From: Flavobacterium sp. IB48
GTDB taxonomy: Bacteria; Bacteroidota; Bacteroidia; Flavobacteriales; Flavobacteriaceae
Reading direction: 5' to 3'
Assembly: GCF_016405855.1 (NCBI RefSeq)
Contig: NZ_JAEFCA010000001.1
Span: 634,170-698,169 of the forward strand
Length of the DNA: 64,000 nucleotides
Positions 51,381 to 60,492 of this stretch are shown here, piece by piece (positions within the stretch are counted from its first letter, which is position 1; each line of letters opens with the position of its first letter). The position numbers and the translations under genes are program-made. Below the pieces are notes generated by a model. It saw nothing but the letters and a program-made list of their open reading frames with translations. It had not been told where the DNA came from and made no database searches.

Positions 51381-51986
51381 TTGAAAAAATTACTCCCACT
51401 CTTTTCTTATATATTACATCCGATTTTTATATCGATGTACGCCACTTTGTTTTATTTATTTTATAAAGACGACGTATTTAGTACAAATGAAAAATACTTT
51501 GTTCTAATTCAAATTTTAGTGATTAACATAATTGTTCCTGTTTTATTTTACTTACTGTTGAAATCAACTGGACATGTAAAATCAATCATGCTGAGCCAAA
51601 CTTCAGAACGAGCAATTCCGCTTATTTTGCAATGTTTTTTATATATTTTATTAGTTAAAAGAAGTATTGTAATTACGCGTTATCCTGAACTTCATTTCTT
51701 TTTTCTTGGAGCCTTATTTAGTAGTATTTTGGCATTGGTTTGTGTTCTTTTCAAAACAAAAGCAAGTCTTCACATGGTTGCCATTTCAGGTTTAACGATC
51801 TTCGTTATCGGATTAAACATTCATCTTCAACTGCACAATCCGTATTGGTCTGCTTTACTTATTTTATTGTCGGGAATTGTAGCTTCATCTCGTTTGGAAA
51901 TGAATGCACATACTTCTAGAGAAATACTAATTGGATTGTTTATTGGAATAATGCCGCAACTTTTATTTTTATATCTGTGGTTATAG
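51381..51986 (+). CDS. Integral membrane protein of unknown function
   Basis: A 201-residue protein with about six hydrophobic helices. It contains HPIFISMYATLFYLF near the start, MLSQTSERAIPLILQC in a loop, and TSREILIGLFIGIMPQLL at the C-terminus. PAP2-like membrane proteins have a similar size, but the catalytic His/Arg motifs are not clear. No ATG precedes the first helix; TTG at 51381 (MKKLLPLFSYI) or TTG at 51372 is the likely start. The 3' end overlaps the convergent beta-barrel gene by 6 bp. Confidence 0.65.
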   Translation: MKKLLPLFSYILHPIFISMYATLFYLFYKDDVFSTNEKYFVLIQILVINIIVPVLFYLLLKSTGHVKSIMLSQTSERAIPLILQCFLYILLVKRSIVITRYPELHFFFLGALFSSILALVCVLFKTKASLHMVAISGLTIFVIGLNIHLQLHNPYWSALLILLSGIVASSRLEMNAHTSREILIGLFIGIMPQLLFLYLWL

Positions 51987-52685
51987 AATATAAAAGATCA
52001 ATCCTGCATTTAGCGTTTTCATATTGATTTTTTCGCCAGACAAAGTGGTCGCCGAATTAAACAATGGACTTAAGCCGTAATATATATACACATTCCAGGT
52101 ATTATATCCTGCCGAAAGATATGGGCCGTATTGAAATTTATTAATATCCCCGTTATTGTTGATTCTATACGTTTTTTCTCCATCATCAAGAATAGATGAA
52201 CTTGAAAAAACATAACTCAATTTTACTCCGCCATAAATACGCCAAAATTTAGTGCTTTCGTAAGTCGAATTACGCCATCTAAATTCTATTGGAAGATCTA
52301 CAGAATATTGTCTATAACGATTAGACGCATATTCGCTAGAACTATTTACTCCGTATATAATTGCTCCCGAAGCGTCTTCAGAAATCGTTAAATTTTGATA
52401 ATAATTCTGATAGCTTAAACCTAATCCTGCCGCAATTGCAACTGTTCGAGATTTATTTACAGGCATATCGCGCAAGAAACCTCCCGAAAGTCCTAGAGAA
52501 AATTTATTTTGTTTGAAATTAACCGGAATATCGGTAAACATATTATAAGTAACCGAAAAGTAAAACTGATCTTCTCGATACAGAGAATCTATTTTTATAA
52601 CTGGTTTTATCTCAGGCTTAACGTCTGCTTGCGCAAAAGAGTTAAAAAAAGTGAGTAAAAATAAACAGCTAAAAATAATTCGCAT
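51981..52685 (-). CDS. Outer-membrane beta-barrel protein (OMP_b-brl/PorT-like)
   Basis: A 234-residue exported protein with signal MRIIFSCLFLLTFFNSFAQ. The mature part is a series of amphipathic strands (FSVTYNMFTDIPVNF; VAIAAGLGLSYQNYY; RQYSVDLPIEFRWR; WRIYGGVKLSYVF) ending in NAGLIFYIL, a C-terminal aromatic/hydrophobic barrel-insertion signal. Size and strand pattern resemble the PorT family, which includes a type IX secretion component, but I cannot assign it to that system. Convergent overlap of 6 bp with the membrane protein gene. Confidence 0.7.
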   Translation of the reverse strand: MRIIFSCLFLLTFFNSFAQADVKPEIKPVIKIDSLYREDQFYFSVTYNMFTDIPVNFKQNKFSLGLSGGFLRDMPVNKSRTVAIAAGLGLSYQNYYQNLTISEDASGAIIYGVNSSSEYASNRYRQYSVDLPIEFRWRNSTYESTKFWRIYGGVKLSYVFSSSSILDDGEKTYRINNNGDINKFQYGPYLSAGYNTWNVYIYYGLSPLFNSATTLSGEKINMKTLNAGLIFYIL

Positions 52686-52910
52686 ATCGTGGTTTTAGTT
52701 TTTAAGAGATGATTACAAATAAACGCTTTTTGGCGCGTATTTATTTCACATACAAATATAATATATTGCTTTCTGTAGTAAAGATAAGAAGTAAAAATAT
52801 TCTCATTTTGACTGCGAATAAAATTAATTGCTGCATTTTTTTCAATAATTCACTTCGTTGAAACAAAAAATTCATCAATTTTATTTTTATCTTTTATACC
52901 TTTGCAAAGC

Positions 52911-53264
52911 ATGAAAAGAAAGCAGCTCATATTAAGTTTATCTTTTGCTGTAGCAATATTGTTCTCGATATTGTTTCAGTCGATACACAGTTATGAGCAT
53001 ATCGTAAAACAGCTTTCAGAAAAACAATGCCATCATGATTACAATGATCCAAATGGTGAAATAACACATCAGCATCATGATTATGACGTTTGTTTTGTTT
53101 GTCATTTTGCTTTTGAATCCTTTGTTCTGCCACAAAATTTCTCTTTTGAATTTCATTCATTCCACAGAGAAACACCTTATTTCTTCCCATTTTCAGAGAA
53201 GATTTTTTCAATTTCAACCACCTCGTATTTCTTACGTGGCCCTCCTGCTAATATAGTTTCTTAA
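52911..53264 (+). CDS. Second HSYEH / C-x2-C small protein, before a TonB receptor
   Basis: A 117-residue protein of the same plan as the one at 11316. An N-terminal membrane segment (residues about 6-23) is followed by HSYEHI. A His-rich loop (HHDYNDPNGEITHQHHDYD) comes next, then CFVCHFAF with a C-x2-C pair, and LRGPP at the C-terminus. The loop is richer in His than in the first copy. The ATG at 52911 is preferred over TTG at 52902, which lies in a TACCTTTG -7-like box. It precedes the second ZnuD-like receptor by 163 bp. Confidence 0.72.
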   Translation: MKRKQLILSLSFAVAILFSILFQSIHSYEHIVKQLSEKQCHHDYNDPNGEITHQHHDYDVCFVCHFAFESFVLPQNFSFEFHSFHRETPYFFPFSEKIFSISTTSYFLRGPPANIVS

Positions 53265-53427
53265 GGTTTCGATTATTCGAAAAACTTCACATTTCTTTTA
53301 ATTTAAATTCAAAATAACATTGAGTTTTCTAATCCTATTTTTATCAATCAGGATCAGAATGCTTTATTGTTGGTTTTTGGTTTTTCATTCGGAGAAAAAA
53401 CTCAATTAACTATAGCATCATTTTCAA

Positions 53428-55635
53428 ATGAAAAAATTTATAATTGCCCTTATTTTAGGGTTTTCGAGCATTCTTACTGCTCAAAACTCGGTTTCTGGAA
53501 CAGTAACCGACAATCAAAATAATCCATTGCCTGGAGTTTCTGTTTATGCTCCAGAATTACATAAAGGAACTACGACAGACGCAAATGGAAAGTACGAATT
53601 GAATAATCTTCCTAATGGAAGCTTACGTATTGCTTTTACTTATGTTGGATACGCCAATCAAAACAAAACAATTGCTAAATTACTGAAACAAAATACCCTA
53701 GATATTGTTCTTGAAGAGTCTATTTTAGAAATGGACGAAGTGGTAGTTTCAACGCCTTTCAATAAATTACAATCTCAAAACGTAATGAAAATTGAGCATG
53801 AAAGCATTAAAACATTACAGCAAAAAGGAACCTCTACTTTGATTGAAGGTTTGGCGACAATTCCTGGAGTTTCTCAGATTTCTACAGGAACTTCTATCGG
53901 AAAACCAGTAATTCGTGGACTTAGCGGTAATCGCGTTTTGGTTTATTCTCAAGGTGTCCGTATCGAAAACCAACAGTTTGGAGATGAACATGGTTTAGGT
54001 TTAAACGATGCCGGAATTGAAAGCGTTGAAGTCATTAAAGGTCCAGCTTCATTATTGTATGGTTCTGATGCATTAGGAGGTGTTTTATATTTCAATCCTG
54101 AAAAATTTGCTGATGCAGGTACTTTCAAAGCCAATTTCAGCCAAAAATATTTTACAAATACAGAAGGAAGCAATTCATCAATTGGATTAAAAACTTCGAC
54201 TGATAATTGGAAATTCTTAGCTAGAGGAAGCTACAACACACATTCTGATTACAAGATTTCTGGCGGCGACCGCGTAACAAATTCTCGCTATAATGAAACT
54301 GATTTTAAAACTGGAATTGGTTACAGCAACTCTACTTTTTCTAGTGTTGTACGATATAATTACAACAAATTGGATATTGGAATTCCTGAAGACGGAATTG
54401 CTGAACAATCCTCAAGCAAAGACACTCAATTTCCAAGACAAGGAATTTTTAATCATTTATTGAGTTTGAATAATGTTATTTTCTTCGAAAACTCTAAACT
54501 AGATGTTGATTTAGGATATATCGCAAATGACAGAAGCGAGTTCGAAGACAGCAACGAGGCTTCTTTACACATGAAATTGAATACTTTTAATTATAATGCA
54601 AAATACCATTTTCCTAAATTCGGAAAAATCGAAACTATTTTTGGTGTTCAAGGAATGCATCAGACAAACAAAAATTCTGGAGAAGAATACTTGATTCCAG
54701 ACGCTACAACTAATGATTTTGGTGTTTTTGGAACTGCCAACTACGAATGGGACAACAGCGTTATTCAAGCCGGATTGCGTTTTGACAACAGAAACATTAC
54801 TTCTATCGCTCACGGAACCGAAGGCGAAGAAGGTTATTTTCAGGCTTTAGATCGTTCTTTTGATAGTTTCAATGCTTCTTTAGGTTACAAAACTAAACTA
54901 GCAGAGCCGTTAACGTTTCGCTTAAATGTGGCGACTGGTTTTAGAGCGCCAAACTTAGCTGAGTTAACTTCAAACGGCGTTCACGAAGGAACGAATCGTT
55001 ATGAAATTGGAAATGCTGATTTAAAAACAGAACAAAACGTGCAAACCGATTTGAATTTAGAGTATAAAAATACGCATTTTGAATTTTTCGTAAACGGGTT
55101 CTACAATCATGTAAACAATTATATCTACACTTCGCCAACTGGAGAAATTAGAGACGATAATGATGTTTTTGCTTATGTTCAAGACAATGCACAATTGTAC
55201 GGGGGAGAAGTTGGCCTTCACTTTCACCCGCATCCATTAGATTGGTTGCATTTTGAAACTAGTTTTGAAACTGTTACAGGTAAAAAAGAAAACAAAGATT
55301 ATCTGCCTTTGATTCCTGCAAACAATTGGAATAATACATTAAGAACTGAATTTAATATTAAAAACTGGTTAAGCGAAGGTTTTGCTTCTTTGAATGTTTC
55401 TTCAACTTTTAACCAAGATAATGTAAGTGGTTTCGAAACTGCCTCTAAAGGTTATACTTTGGTAAACTTAGGTTTTGGAGGAACAGTTAAACTAGGAAAA
55501 ACTGCTTTTGACATCAACCTAAACGGAAACAATTTATTTGATAAAAAATACATTGCTCACCTTTCTAGATTAAAAACAGACGGTATTCCGAATATTGGAA
55601 GAAATATCGTTTTGGGGGTTAACTTTAATCTGTAA
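53428..55635 (+). CDS. TonB-dependent receptor with carboxypeptidase-like domain, ZnuD-like
   Basis: A 735-residue outer-membrane receptor. The signal peptide is MKKFIIALILGFSSILTAQ. An N-terminal CarboxypepD_reg-like domain (residues about 20-105; VSGTVTDNQNNPLPGVSVYAP) is followed by the plug, with IRGLSGNRVLVYSQGVRIENQQFGDEHGLGLNDAG and IESVEVIKGPASLLYGSDALGG. The EHG-x-x-x-D stretch again resembles the zinc receptor ZnuD. A barrel loop has FHPHP near residue 595. Metal uptake (Zn, Cu or another) is inferred from the plug and the His-rich small gene upstream. There is no lipoprotein partner here. Confidence 0.85.
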   Translation: MKKFIIALILGFSSILTAQNSVSGTVTDNQNNPLPGVSVYAPELHKGTTTDANGKYELNNLPNGSLRIAFTYVGYANQNKTIAKLLKQNTLDIVLEESILEMDEVVVSTPFNKLQSQNVMKIEHESIKTLQQKGTSTLIEGLATIPGVSQISTGTSIGKPVIRGLSGNRVLVYSQGVRIENQQFGDEHGLGLNDAGIESVEVIKGPASLLYGSDALGGVLYFNPEKFADAGTFKANFSQKYFTNTEGSNSSIGLKTSTDNWKFLARGSYNTHSDYKISGGDRVTNSRYNETDFKTGIGYSNSTFSSVVRYNYNKLDIGIPEDGIAEQSSSKDTQFPRQGIFNHLLSLNNVIFFENSKLDVDLGYIANDRSEFEDSNEASLHMKLNTFNYNAKYHFPKFGKIETIFGVQGMHQTNKNSGEEYLIPDATTNDFGVFGTANYEWDNSVIQAGLRFDNRNITSIAHGTEGEEGYFQALDRSFDSFNASLGYKTKLAEPLTFRLNVATGFRAPNLAELTSNGVHEGTNRYEIGNADLKTEQNVQTDLNLEYKNTHFEFFVNGFYNHVNNYIYTSPTGEIRDDNDVFAYVQDNAQLYGGEVGLHFHPHPLDWLHFETSFETVTGKKENKDYLPLIPANNWNNTLRTEFNIKNWLSEGFASLNVSSTFNQDNVSGFETASKGYTLVNLGFGGTVKLGKTAFDINLNGNNLFDKKYIAHLSRLKTDGIPNIGRNIVLGVNFNL

Positions 55636-55745
55636 CAATTTCAAACCATATAAGTCATATAAGTAAAATTAAGCAAACGGTTTAAATGAACTTACATCAC
55701 TTATATGGTTTAATTTTTCATTTCAATTTTCACAACAAAAAGTGC

Positions 55746-55753
55746 TATTTTTG
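55746..55753 (+). promoter_or_regulatory. -7 box of the prolyl oligopeptidase gene
   Basis: TATTTTTG matches TAnnTTTG, 21 bp before the ATG at 55775. It lies inside the longer open frame, so an upstream TTG start at 55742 is excluded. Confidence 0.55.
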
Positions 55754-55774
55754 TTACAACAGATAAAACTAACT

Positions 55775-57883
55775 ATGAAAAAAACATTTTTATTAATGGC
55801 AATTACAACCGCAGGAATTTCGTTTGGACAAGGCAAATTGCAATATCCGCAAACTAAAAAAGGAGAAACTGTTGATGTTTATTTTGACACCAAAGTAAGC
55901 GATCCGTATCGCTGGCTAGAAGATGATAAATCTGCTGAAACAGGTGCTTGGGTAAAAGCCGAAAACGAAGTTACTTATGGTTATTTAGATAAAATTCCAT
56001 TTCGTAACGAACTTAAAAAGCGAATGGAAAAACTTTGGAACTACGAAAAAATTGGAGCTCCATCTAAAGAAGGAAAATTTGCTTATTACTCTAAAAACAA
56101 TGGACTTCAGAATCAATCTGTTGTTTACAGAAAAGATGAAAATGGTAAAGAAGAAGTTTTCTTAGATCCAAATACTTTTTCTAAAGACGGAACAACTTCT
56201 CTTGGCGGACTTGATTTTTCTAAAGACGGAAGCAAAGCTGCTTATGCAATTTCTGAAGGCGGAAGCGACTGGAGAAAAGTAATCATTATAGATGCACTTT
56301 CTAAGAAAGTTTTAGAAGATACTTTGGTTGACATAAAATTTAGTGGCGTTTCTTGGCATGGAAATGAAGGTTTTTACTACTCTAGTTATGACAAGCCGAA
56401 AGGAAGTGAATTATCTGCTAAAACAGATCAGCATAAATTATATTTCCACAAATTGGGAACTTCTCAAAAAGACGATAAAGTAATTTTTGGAGCTGATCAG
56501 AAAAGAAGATATGTAGGCGGATATGTTACTGAAGACAATCGTTATTTGGTAATTACAGCTGCTAACTCTACTTACGGAAATGAATTGTACATTAAAGATC
56601 TAACTAAAGCAAATAGTCCTATTGTTACAATCGTTGACAATTTTGACAGCGATAATAATGTTATCGAAAACGAAGGAAGCAAATTATTTATCGAAACAGA
56701 TTTTAAGGCTCCTAATAAACGTATTGTAACCGTTGATGCAGCAAATCCGAAACCTGAGAATTGGAAAGATTTTATTAAAGAAACTAAAGATATTTTATCT
56801 CCTTCAACTGGCGGTGGTTATTTCTTTGCGAATTATACTAAAGATGCCGTTTCATTTGTACAACAATATGATTACAATGGAAAATTAGTTCGTGAAATTA
56901 AACTTCCTGCTGTTGGAACTGCTGGTGGATTTAGCGGTAAAAAAGCTGACAAAATTTTATACTACAGCTTTGCTAATTATACAACTCCAGGAAGCATCTA
57001 TTCTTTGGAACCAAAATCTGGCAAATCTGAAGTATATCAAAAACCAAAAGTAGATTTCAAAAGCGAAGATTATGAGTCTAAACAAGTTTTCTATACTTCA
57101 AAAGATGGTACAAAAGTTCCGATGATTATTACGTATAAAAAAGGAACAAAATTAGACGGTAAAAACCCAACTATTCTTTACGGTTACGGCGGATTCAATA
57201 TTAGTTTAACACCAAGCTTTAGCATTGCTAATGCAGTTTGGATGGAAAACGGAGGTGTTTATGCAGTTGCTAACCTTAGAGGTGGTGGCGAGTACGGAAA
57301 AAAATGGCATGATGCAGGAACAAAACTTCAAAAACAAAATGTATTTGATGATTTCATTGCTGCTGCAGAATATTTAATCGCTCAAAAATATACCTCATCT
57401 GATTATTTAGCCATTCGCGGAGGATCTAATGGAGGTTTGTTAGTTGGTGCAACAATGACACAACGTCCTGATTTAATGAAAGTAGCTTTACCAGCTGTTG
57501 GAGTTATGGACATGCTTCGTTACAATGCTTTTACAGCAGGTGCAGGATGGGCTTTTGATTATGGAACTGCTCAAGACAGCAAAGAAATGTTTGAATATTT
57601 AAAAGGATATTCTCCGGTTCATAATGTAAAACAAGGAACTCATTATCCTGCAACAATGGTAACTACTGGAGATCATGATGACCGTGTAGTTCCTGCACAC
57701 AGTTTCAAATTTGCTTCTGAATTACAAGAAAAACAAACAGGAGAAAACCCAGTTTTAATTAGAATTGATGTTAAAGCAGGTCATGGAGCAGGAAAATCTG
57801 TTGCCGCTACGATTCAAGAGAACGTAGACATTCAAGCTTTTACACTTTACAATATGGGTTTTAAAGCTTTGCCTAAAAAGTAA
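55775..57883 (+). CDS. Prolyl oligopeptidase (family S9A), exported
   Basis: A 702-residue serine peptidase. The signal peptide is MKKTFLLMAITTAGISFGQ. A seven-bladed propeller (about 70-410) precedes the alpha/beta-hydrolase domain. The catalytic Ser551 is in GGSNGGLL, Asp in GDHDDRVVPAHS (near 634-636) and His670 in KAGHGAG. It hydrolyses short proline-containing peptides in the periplasm. The propeller excludes large proteins. It starts after the second TonB locus but has its own -7 box, so it is probably transcribed separately. Confidence 0.92.
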   Translation: MKKTFLLMAITTAGISFGQGKLQYPQTKKGETVDVYFDTKVSDPYRWLEDDKSAETGAWVKAENEVTYGYLDKIPFRNELKKRMEKLWNYEKIGAPSKEGKFAYYSKNNGLQNQSVVYRKDENGKEEVFLDPNTFSKDGTTSLGGLDFSKDGSKAAYAISEGGSDWRKVIIIDALSKKVLEDTLVDIKFSGVSWHGNEGFYYSSYDKPKGSELSAKTDQHKLYFHKLGTSQKDDKVIFGADQKRRYVGGYVTEDNRYLVITAANSTYGNELYIKDLTKANSPIVTIVDNFDSDNNVIENEGSKLFIETDFKAPNKRIVTVDAANPKPENWKDFIKETKDILSPSTGGGYFFANYTKDAVSFVQQYDYNGKLVREIKLPAVGTAGGFSGKKADKILYYSFANYTTPGSIYSLEPKSGKSEVYQKPKVDFKSEDYESKQVFYTSKDGTKVPMIITYKKGTKLDGKNPTILYGYGGFNISLTPSFSIANAVWMENGGVYAVANLRGGGEYGKKWHDAGTKLQKQNVFDDFIAAAEYLIAQKYTSSDYLAIRGGSNGGLLVGATMTQRPDLMKVALPAVGVMDMLRYNAFTAGAGWAFDYGTAQDSKEMFEYLKGYSPVHNVKQGTHYPATMVTTGDHDDRVVPAHSFKFASELQEKQTGENPVLIRIDVKAGHGAGKSVAATIQENVDIQAFTLYNMGFKALPKK

Positions 57884-57904
57884 AACTTTAAACTTAATTT
57901 TTTT

Positions 57905-57941
57905 AGCCACGAATTCACTATTTATTTGTGAGTTCGTGGCT
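57905..57941 (+). terminator. Hairpin after prolyl oligopeptidase (GCCACGAATTCAC family)
   Basis: Arms AGCCACGAATTCACTA and TTTGTGAGTTCGTGGCT pair with two mismatches, followed by TTTATTTTTTTTT. This repeat-family member has the form of a rho-independent terminator. Confidence 0.7.
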
Positions 57942-57953
57942 TTATTTTTTTTT

Positions 57954-58114
57954 GCCACGAATTTCACGAATTAGCACGAATTTAATTAATGGGAATTTGT
58001 AGAGTGCTTTTTTGCCACAGATTAAAATGATTTTTATAATCTGTGAAAATCTTTTTAATCTGTGGCAAATATTATAACCACAAAGAATTAGTGGAAATTA
58101 GTGCAAATGGTGGC
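57954..58114. repeat. Nested intergenic inverted repeat
   Basis: The outer arms begin GCCACGAATTTCACGAATTAGCAC and end with ATTAGTGCAAATGGTGGC. Inside lies a complete GCCACAGATTAAA / TTTAATCTGTGGC element at 58014-58066. Two different repeat families are nested, as at 6516-6690. Confidence 0.75.
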
Positions 58115-58152
58115 AAACCTTTTTTAAATTTGAGAAACTTAAAACTTACACA

Positions 58153-59148
58153 ATGGAAATTATAAAATGGGGAATTATTGGCTGTGGGAATGTGACTGAA
58201 GTAAAAAGCGGACCTGCATTTCAGAAAGCTCCAAACTCTGCTTTGGTTGCTGTTATGCGAAGAGATGCGGCACTTGCCGAAGATTACGCAAAACGCCACA
58301 ATGTTCCAAAATGGTATTCGAATGCTGAAGATTTAATTAATGATCCGGAGGTCGATGCTGTTTATATCGCTACTCCTCCATCTTCTCATAAAGAATACAC
58401 CATTTTATGTGCTAAAGCTGGAAAGCCTGTTTATGTAGAAAAACCGATGGCATTGACGTTTGAAGAATGCAACGAAATGATCAACACTTGCAAAGAGCAT
58501 AATGTTCCTCTATTTGTTGCGTATTACAGAAGAGCTTTACCTCGTTTTTTAAAGATAAAAGAAATTATTGATCAAGGAAAATTAGGAACTATCAGACACG
58601 TCAATTGTGTTTTGTACCATCCTTTTGAAGCACGTTATGATGACGAAATCAATCTTCCGTGGACTGTTTTACCACATATTTCAGGAGGCGGAATTTTTGT
58701 TGATTTGGCTTGCCATACTTTAGATTTCCTTGATTTTGTTTTAGGTCCGATTAAATCAGTTCGCGGACATGCGACTTCTCAATTAATGGCTTATCCTGCA
58801 GAAGATGCCGTTTCAATGTCATTTTTATTTGAAAACGGAATTCACGGTTCTGGAATATGGAATTTTGCGAGCTTTGAACGTTATGATAACACTGAAATTG
58901 TAGGAGATAAAGGTAAAATCTCGTTTTCTACTTTTGGAAATGATCCTGTTCATATTCAATATGCAAATGGAGAAAAAGAAAGTATTACGATAGAAAATCC
59001 TCTTCATATTCAACAACCATTTATTGAAACTGTTCTTGCTGAATTATTAGGCAAAGAAAACGCTTCTCCATCTAAAGGAACTTCTGGCGCAAGAACCACT
59101 TGGGTTATTGATCAGGTTTTGAAAGAATTTAGAGAAGCTTCAAAATAG
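58153..59148 (+). CDS. Gfo/Idh/MocA-family oxidoreductase
   Basis: A 331-residue NAD(P)-dependent oxidoreductase. The N-terminal Rossmann fold has GIIGCGNVTEVKSGPAF, followed by AVYIATPPSSHKEY and the signature EKPMAL with its catalytic Lys. The C-terminal alpha/beta domain has PHISGGGIFVDLACHTLDFLDFVLG, with the conserved Asp and His. It acts on a sugar or inositol-type substrate, not identifiable from sequence. It is monocistronic, 38 bp after a nested repeat. Confidence 0.9.
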   Translation: MEIIKWGIIGCGNVTEVKSGPAFQKAPNSALVAVMRRDAALAEDYAKRHNVPKWYSNAEDLINDPEVDAVYIATPPSSHKEYTILCAKAGKPVYVEKPMALTFEECNEMINTCKEHNVPLFVAYYRRALPRFLKIKEIIDQGKLGTIRHVNCVLYHPFEARYDDEINLPWTVLPHISGGGIFVDLACHTLDFLDFVLGPIKSVRGHATSQLMAYPAEDAVSMSFLFENGIHGSGIWNFASFERYDNTEIVGDKGKISFSTFGNDPVHIQYANGEKESITIENPLHIQQPFIETVLAELLGKENASPSKGTSGARTTWVIDQVLKEFREASK

Positions 59149-59207
59149 TATATTGTTGAATTGCTTCCCGCTTTAGCTGAAGGAATAATTTCAAAAAAAT
59201 CATATAG

Positions 59208-59247
59208 GGCTTTAACCAAACTAATAGTTGGGCTAAAGCCTTTTTTA
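59208..59247 (+). terminator. Terminator after the Gfo/Idh/MocA gene
   Basis: Hairpin GGCTTTAACCAAAC / GTTGGGCTAAAGCC with a few bulges, followed by a T-run. A wider CTTTAGCT/AGCTAAAG pair (59170, 59272) encloses it. Confidence 0.7.
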
Positions 59248-59311
59248 TTCTCATCAATCTCAATAACCACGAGCTAAAGCTAGAGGCAACTCATAAAAGA
59301 ATCTAAAGACA

Positions 59312-59347
59312 AAAAAAGAGGATATTCTTTCGAATATCCTCTTTTTT
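59312..59347. terminator. Terminator of the beta-barrel gene
   Basis: Perfect stem AAAAAAGAGGATATTC / GAATATCCTCTTTTTT with loop TTTC. It functions in both directions and is 30 bp past the stop of the minus-strand gene. Confidence 0.9.
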
Positions 59348-59376
59348 AAACTGTAAACTATAAAAAAAATGGAAAA

Positions 59377-60315
59377 TTATAGGCTGTATTTGATACCTAA
59401 TGTTAATCCTAAACCAGAAATTCCAACATAAGAGCTTAACTCATCCATTGCTTTTGTTGAATCAACTCCGTTTGGATTAGTTGCAGCGTTATTTGAATTA
59501 ACATTCAAACTATCTCTATAATTTGTGTGAATTTGCGCTGTAGTTCTACTAGCTAACGCATCATTTCCGTTAACTGTAAAATCAGTCGTTTCTTTTGTTT
59601 TTCCGTGAACGGTAAAATTACGGTATTCTAATTCTGCAAAAGCAGAAAGGTGTGAAGTTAACTTATAAGTTGTACCTACAGCAGCAGTGAATCCAATTGT
59701 TGGGTTTGGTTTTACTTTATCAACACTGTGAACATTTCCAAAAACTGGAGCACCAGTACCTGGATTAACTCCAACTGGAGCAACAGCATCTGTTTTAATT
59801 TCTAAATCTCCATGAATTGGAACTAAAACCCCAACTTTTGTATAAGGTTCAAATCCGTTAGATTCTCCTAAAAACATTACAATTGCAGGCGCAATATCAA
59901 AAGCTGTAATTTGACCAACTGATTTAAAATTATAAATACCTGTTGTTGCAGATGTTGGAATGTAAGGCTGATCAGAAGTTGTTTGAGCCATTGTTTTGTC
60001 GTGGCTAGTGTAATAGTTAACCCCAAGCTCTACTCCTATACGAGTTGAAAAACGGTATCCCGCAGTTATTCCAGTTCTGAAACCTTGTCCAAAAGAACCT
60101 GTAATACTTTTTTCAGAAACTAATTTTCCTCCTACATAAGTTCTATCCAATGCAGCATTTCCACCTACAGTTGGAAACTCAGTTGAAGCAGTTTGATTGA
60201 AATATGATCCTCCTAATTTGAAGTACCATGTTTCTGGTTTGTCCGCTTTTTCTGTCTGCGCCATTGTTGCCATTGAGCAAACTAATAATCCTAATAAAAA
60301 TAGGTTCTTTTTCAT
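59377..60315 (-). CDS. Outer-membrane beta-barrel protein
   Basis: A 312-residue exported barrel protein. Signal peptide MKKNLFLLGLLVCSMATMAQ. Strands such as WYFKLGGSYFNQTAS, RTGITAGYRFSTRIGVELGVNYYTS, AAVGTTYKLTSHLSAFAELEYRNF and the C-terminal LGLTLGIKYSL are typical of OmpA-like or Bacteroidota porin-type barrels. No OmpA C-terminal peptidoglycan domain is present. A role in envelope permeability or structure is likely. A 177-bp AT-rich gap with no other gene separates it from dnaE. Confidence 0.82.
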   Translation of the reverse strand: MKKNLFLLGLLVCSMATMAQTEKADKPETWYFKLGGSYFNQTASTEFPTVGGNAALDRTYVGGKLVSEKSITGSFGQGFRTGITAGYRFSTRIGVELGVNYYTSHDKTMAQTTSDQPYIPTSATTGIYNFKSVGQITAFDIAPAIVMFLGESNGFEPYTKVGVLVPIHGDLEIKTDAVAPVGVNPGTGAPVFGNVHSVDKVKPNPTIGFTAAVGTTYKLTSHLSAFAELEYRNFTVHGKTKETTDFTVNGNDALASRTTAQIHTNYRDSLNVNSNNAATNPNGVDSTKAMDELSSYVGISGLGLTLGIKYSL

Positions 60316-60492
60316 AATTTTGATTTATTGATTTATACAAACTTAGAATATTTTAACACATTCTTACAATTTGTAAAGTTAGACTCGGAACGAAAACGTT
60401 GTAATTTTGGACAATATTACTAAAAAACTATTATGCATGCATATTTTTAACATAAAAAATTAACATGTGTTTAAAATTTAACTGTTAAATTT

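Noticed and set aside
51981..52685. Naming the barrel protein PorT/SprT of the type IX secretion system
   Set aside because: Length and strands are compatible, but no specific motif or T9SS neighbour supports it.
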